A stretch of 6,495 nucleotides of DNA, from NCBI GenBank assembly GCA_015486685.1, contig WFRC01000369.1, forward strand, positions 1 to 6,495. Reading direction: 5' to 3'. The DNA comes from Caldifarciminota bacterium. GTDB lineage: Bacteria; Hydrothermota; UBA3072; WFRC01. Below are positions 5,281-6,495 of this stretch, in pieces. The notes beneath the pieces were generated by a model that was given only the letters and a program-made list of their open reading frames with translations, searched no databases and was not told the origin of the DNA. A program made the translations under genes and the position numbers. Numbering within the stretch: the stretch's first letter is position 1; each line of letters begins with the position of its first letter.

Positions 5281-5306
5281 TATAGAATGAATTTTCAATT
5301 TGTCAA
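5277..5306 (-). promoter_or_regulatory. Minus-strand promoter-like sequence pointing into the plsY 3' end
   Basis: Read on the minus strand, TTGACA (5306-5301) is a perfect -35 box, followed 18 bases later by TATTAT (5282-5277), or 16 bases later by TATATT (5284-5279). Transcription would start near 5270 and run antisense through the short 5242 frame and the hairpin at 5200-5227. No minus-strand gene lies directly downstream. The region is AT-rich, so a chance -10 box is easy to find, but the full TTGACA is less so. Confidence 0.45.
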
Positions 5307-5309
5307 GTC

Positions 5310-5345
5310 TTTTTTTGAAAAAAATTTAAAAAACTCCAAAAGGAT
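5310..5345 (-). terminator. T-tract region downstream of the iron-sulfur gene; weak terminator candidate
   Basis: On the minus strand, after the stop of the iron-sulfur gene, a 3-bp stem TCC-TTTT-GGA (5344-5335) is followed by a run of six T (5333-5328) and then seven T (5324-5318). The T-runs suit intrinsic termination but the stem is very weak. The facing A7/T7 tracts (5310-5324) could also pair as an AT-only hairpin. No better terminator lies between the converging genes. Confidence 0.35.
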
Positions 5346-5362
5346 TGACACCATCAGGAAAG

Positions 5363-6475
5363 TTATTCGCCCAATTCCTGTAATTCATCTTCTCTGAATG
5401 TAGTAAGTGGTGGTGGCTGTTCCAAATCTTCTCCTGGATGATAATCAAACTCAGCCTGTACAGCATTCCCCACGGTGTAGAATAACCTTTGAAGTTCAAT
5501 ATTCTCTGGACAGGCATCTTCACAAAAACCACAGCCATTGCAGGAAGTTGTCATATGACTCATTCTACCAATATGGAAAAATAATGTGTCCGTAGGCATT
5601 TTCACCGCACCTTTCTTCTCTCCCCATTCCACAAAATTGGCAGGCTTAAACTCAAATGTAGGAGACTCCCAGAAACACTCTTTACAGAAACATATTGGAC
5701 ACTGGTCTTTACAGTTATGACAATCAATACAGGATTCAAAATATTTAAGCAAATTGTCTATGCCTGCTACTTCCTCTGTTGTCTTTGCCTTTACCTCTTC
5801 CCAGTATTTTCCTCTTTCCTCACTTATCTTCTTAATCTTTTCTTCTCTATCCCCTGGAAGCTCTGCTGGTGGAATTCCCAGAGATGTCAATAATTCTTTA
5901 CCTTCATCTGTTTGAGAATATACCAATAAATCACCATTCCCACCTATATATCCTAAAACTATATCTGCATATTTATTGGGAACAGGTGTTTTGCAGGTTC
6001 TGCACGCCCTTCTTAATTCATCATCACCTTTACCATTTACCACCTTATCAAAAAATCTCTTTGTAGGGTCTTCACCGTTTTTGTGAAAAGCATTAAATGT
6101 ATTCACGGGGTAAACACCCATACAATCTGTCCCAATTATAATAATATTCTCTCGCTCAATCTGATTAAACTTTAAGAGTTCAATAAAATTTCTCAAATCA
6201 CAGGGTTTAATCACTACGCCAACTTTTTCCTTAAACGGTTCCAACCGCGTCATCTTCGATACCTGAGTGGCAACACTTACCGGCATAACAGGTGCAAAAA
6301 CATTTACTCCATCCATCTGTGATACATCTGTAATAAATGTCGGGAAAACATTGCTACCAGATGGAATCTCTTTTGGAGCAAGGATACCCTTAAGAAGTCC
6401 CTTTTCTAAAATACTTTTCAAGAAATCACTCGCAGCCTTTTTTAAATCACCGTTAGATTTTATAATATAACTCAT
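5363..6475 (-). CDS. FrhB/FdhB-family iron-sulfur protein (F420 hydrogenase / formate dehydrogenase beta-like)
   Basis: Likely an electron-transfer subunit of an anaerobic formate dehydrogenase, hydrogenase or heterodisulfide-reductase-type complex, probably cytoplasmic as no signal peptide or membrane segment is visible. It has 370 residues. The N-terminal two thirds carry features I associate with the FrhB/FdhB family: VGVVIKPCDLRNFIEL (85-100, Cys92), IIGTDCMG (113-120, Cys118) and RRACRTCKTP (155-164, Cys158 and Cys161). Two 4Fe-4S motifs follow: C249-x2-C252-x2-C255-x3-C259-P and C312-x2-C315-x2-C318-x3-C322-P. Between them, CFCKECFWES adds Cys262, 264 and 267, possibly ligands of a further cluster. 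Bacterial members often accompany HdrA-, FlxABCD- or FdhA-like subunits and may handle NAD or ferredoxin rather than F420; partners are outside the window. AGGAGG (6486-6481), five bases before the ATG, supports the start. It converges on plsY. Confidence 0.78.
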   Translation of the reverse strand: MSYIIKSNGDLKKAASDFLKSILEKGLLKGILAPKEIPSGSNVFPTFITDVSQMDGVNVFAPVMPVSVATQVSKMTRLEPFKEKVGVVIKPCDLRNFIELLKFNQIERENIIIIGTDCMGVYPVNTFNAFHKNGEDPTKRFFDKVVNGKGDDELRRACRTCKTPVPNKYADIVLGYIGGNGDLLVYSQTDEGKELLTSLGIPPAELPGDREEKIKKISEERGKYWEEVKAKTTEEVAGIDNLLKYFESCIDCHNCKDQCPICFCKECFWESPTFEFKPANFVEWGEKKGAVKMPTDTLFFHIGRMSHMTTSCNGCGFCEDACPENIELQRLFYTVGNAVQAEFDYHPGEDLEQPPPLTTFREDELQELGE

Positions 6476-6495
6476 TTCATCCTCCTATATGTTCC
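6472..6495 (-). CDS. Possible 3' end of an upstream co-transcribed gene
   Basis: On the minus strand the frame GTYRRMK then TGA (6474-6472) is open from the window edge and its stop overlaps the ATG of the iron-sulfur gene as ATGA. A second frame is also open to the edge (EHIGG, TGA 6479-6477); the third stops at TAG. Eight codons cannot identify a product. The ATGA overlap with an internal ribosome-binding site is typical of operon neighbours, so an upstream subunit gene is plausible. Confidence 0.3.
   Translation of the reverse strand, partial: GTYRRMK

Noticed and set aside
5276..5281. Plus-strand TATAAT as a promoter -10 box
   Set aside because: No -35-like hexamer at a suitable distance upstream and no gene downstream on that strand.

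Overview
This is an AT-rich bacterial window. A block of rightward housekeeping genes is followed by one leftward gene that converges on it. Organism: the gene set (serS, purD, a DUF512 radical SAM protein, der, plsY) is bacterial. The DUF512-der-plsY order resembles a neighbourhood familiar from Firmicutes and other anaerobe-rich lineages. The leftward gene is an FrhB/FdhB-type iron-sulfur protein, which points to anaerobic hydrogen, formate or electron-bifurcating metabolism. Low GC plus intergenic DNA full of short degenerate repeats would suit an uncultured anaerobic lineage, but the phylum cannot be fixed from this window.

Layout. Bases 2-169 hold the last 55 codons of seryl-tRNA synthetase. 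Bases 170-312 are intergenic and carry a GC-richer dispersed-type repeat (GTCATTGCGAG family, on the minus strand). purD (313-1563) has a strong ribosome-binding site. After a 43-base gap with a good sigma70-type promoter comes a PDZ/radical SAM/DUF512 gene (1607-2863) that lacks a Shine-Dalgarno; its predicted transcription start falls on the A of its ATG. der (2860-4143) overlaps it by four bases (ATGA). A 458-base stretch (4144-4601) follows with no credible gene, built largely of short tandem repeats: 9-base units first, then several different 7-base units, plus two palindromes. plsY (4602-5264) ends in a perfect 12-bp inverted repeat that lies inside its coding sequence and seems to have lengthened the protein. 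Directly after that are a textbook ribosome-binding site and ATG opening only a 12-codon frame. Bases 5281-5362 are AT-rich and hold a minus-strand promoter-like sequence and T-tracts. The iron-sulfur gene (5363-6475, minus) fills the rest; the last 24 bases may be the tail of a coupled upstream gene.

How the genes relate: PurD makes glycinamide ribonucleotide for purines, Der matures the 50S ribosomal subunit, PlsY starts phospholipid synthesis, and SerRS charges tRNA. They share general growth functions rather than one pathway. Only the DUF512-der pair shows tight coupling. The FrhB/FdhB-like protein is a separate energy-metabolism unit whose partners lie beyond the right edge. I found no convincing new defence or mobile system. 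The most unusual items are the phased heptamer tract, the hairpin-extended plsY with an orphan start site, the probable leaderless gene, and a His in place of Asn in the second G4 motif of Der.
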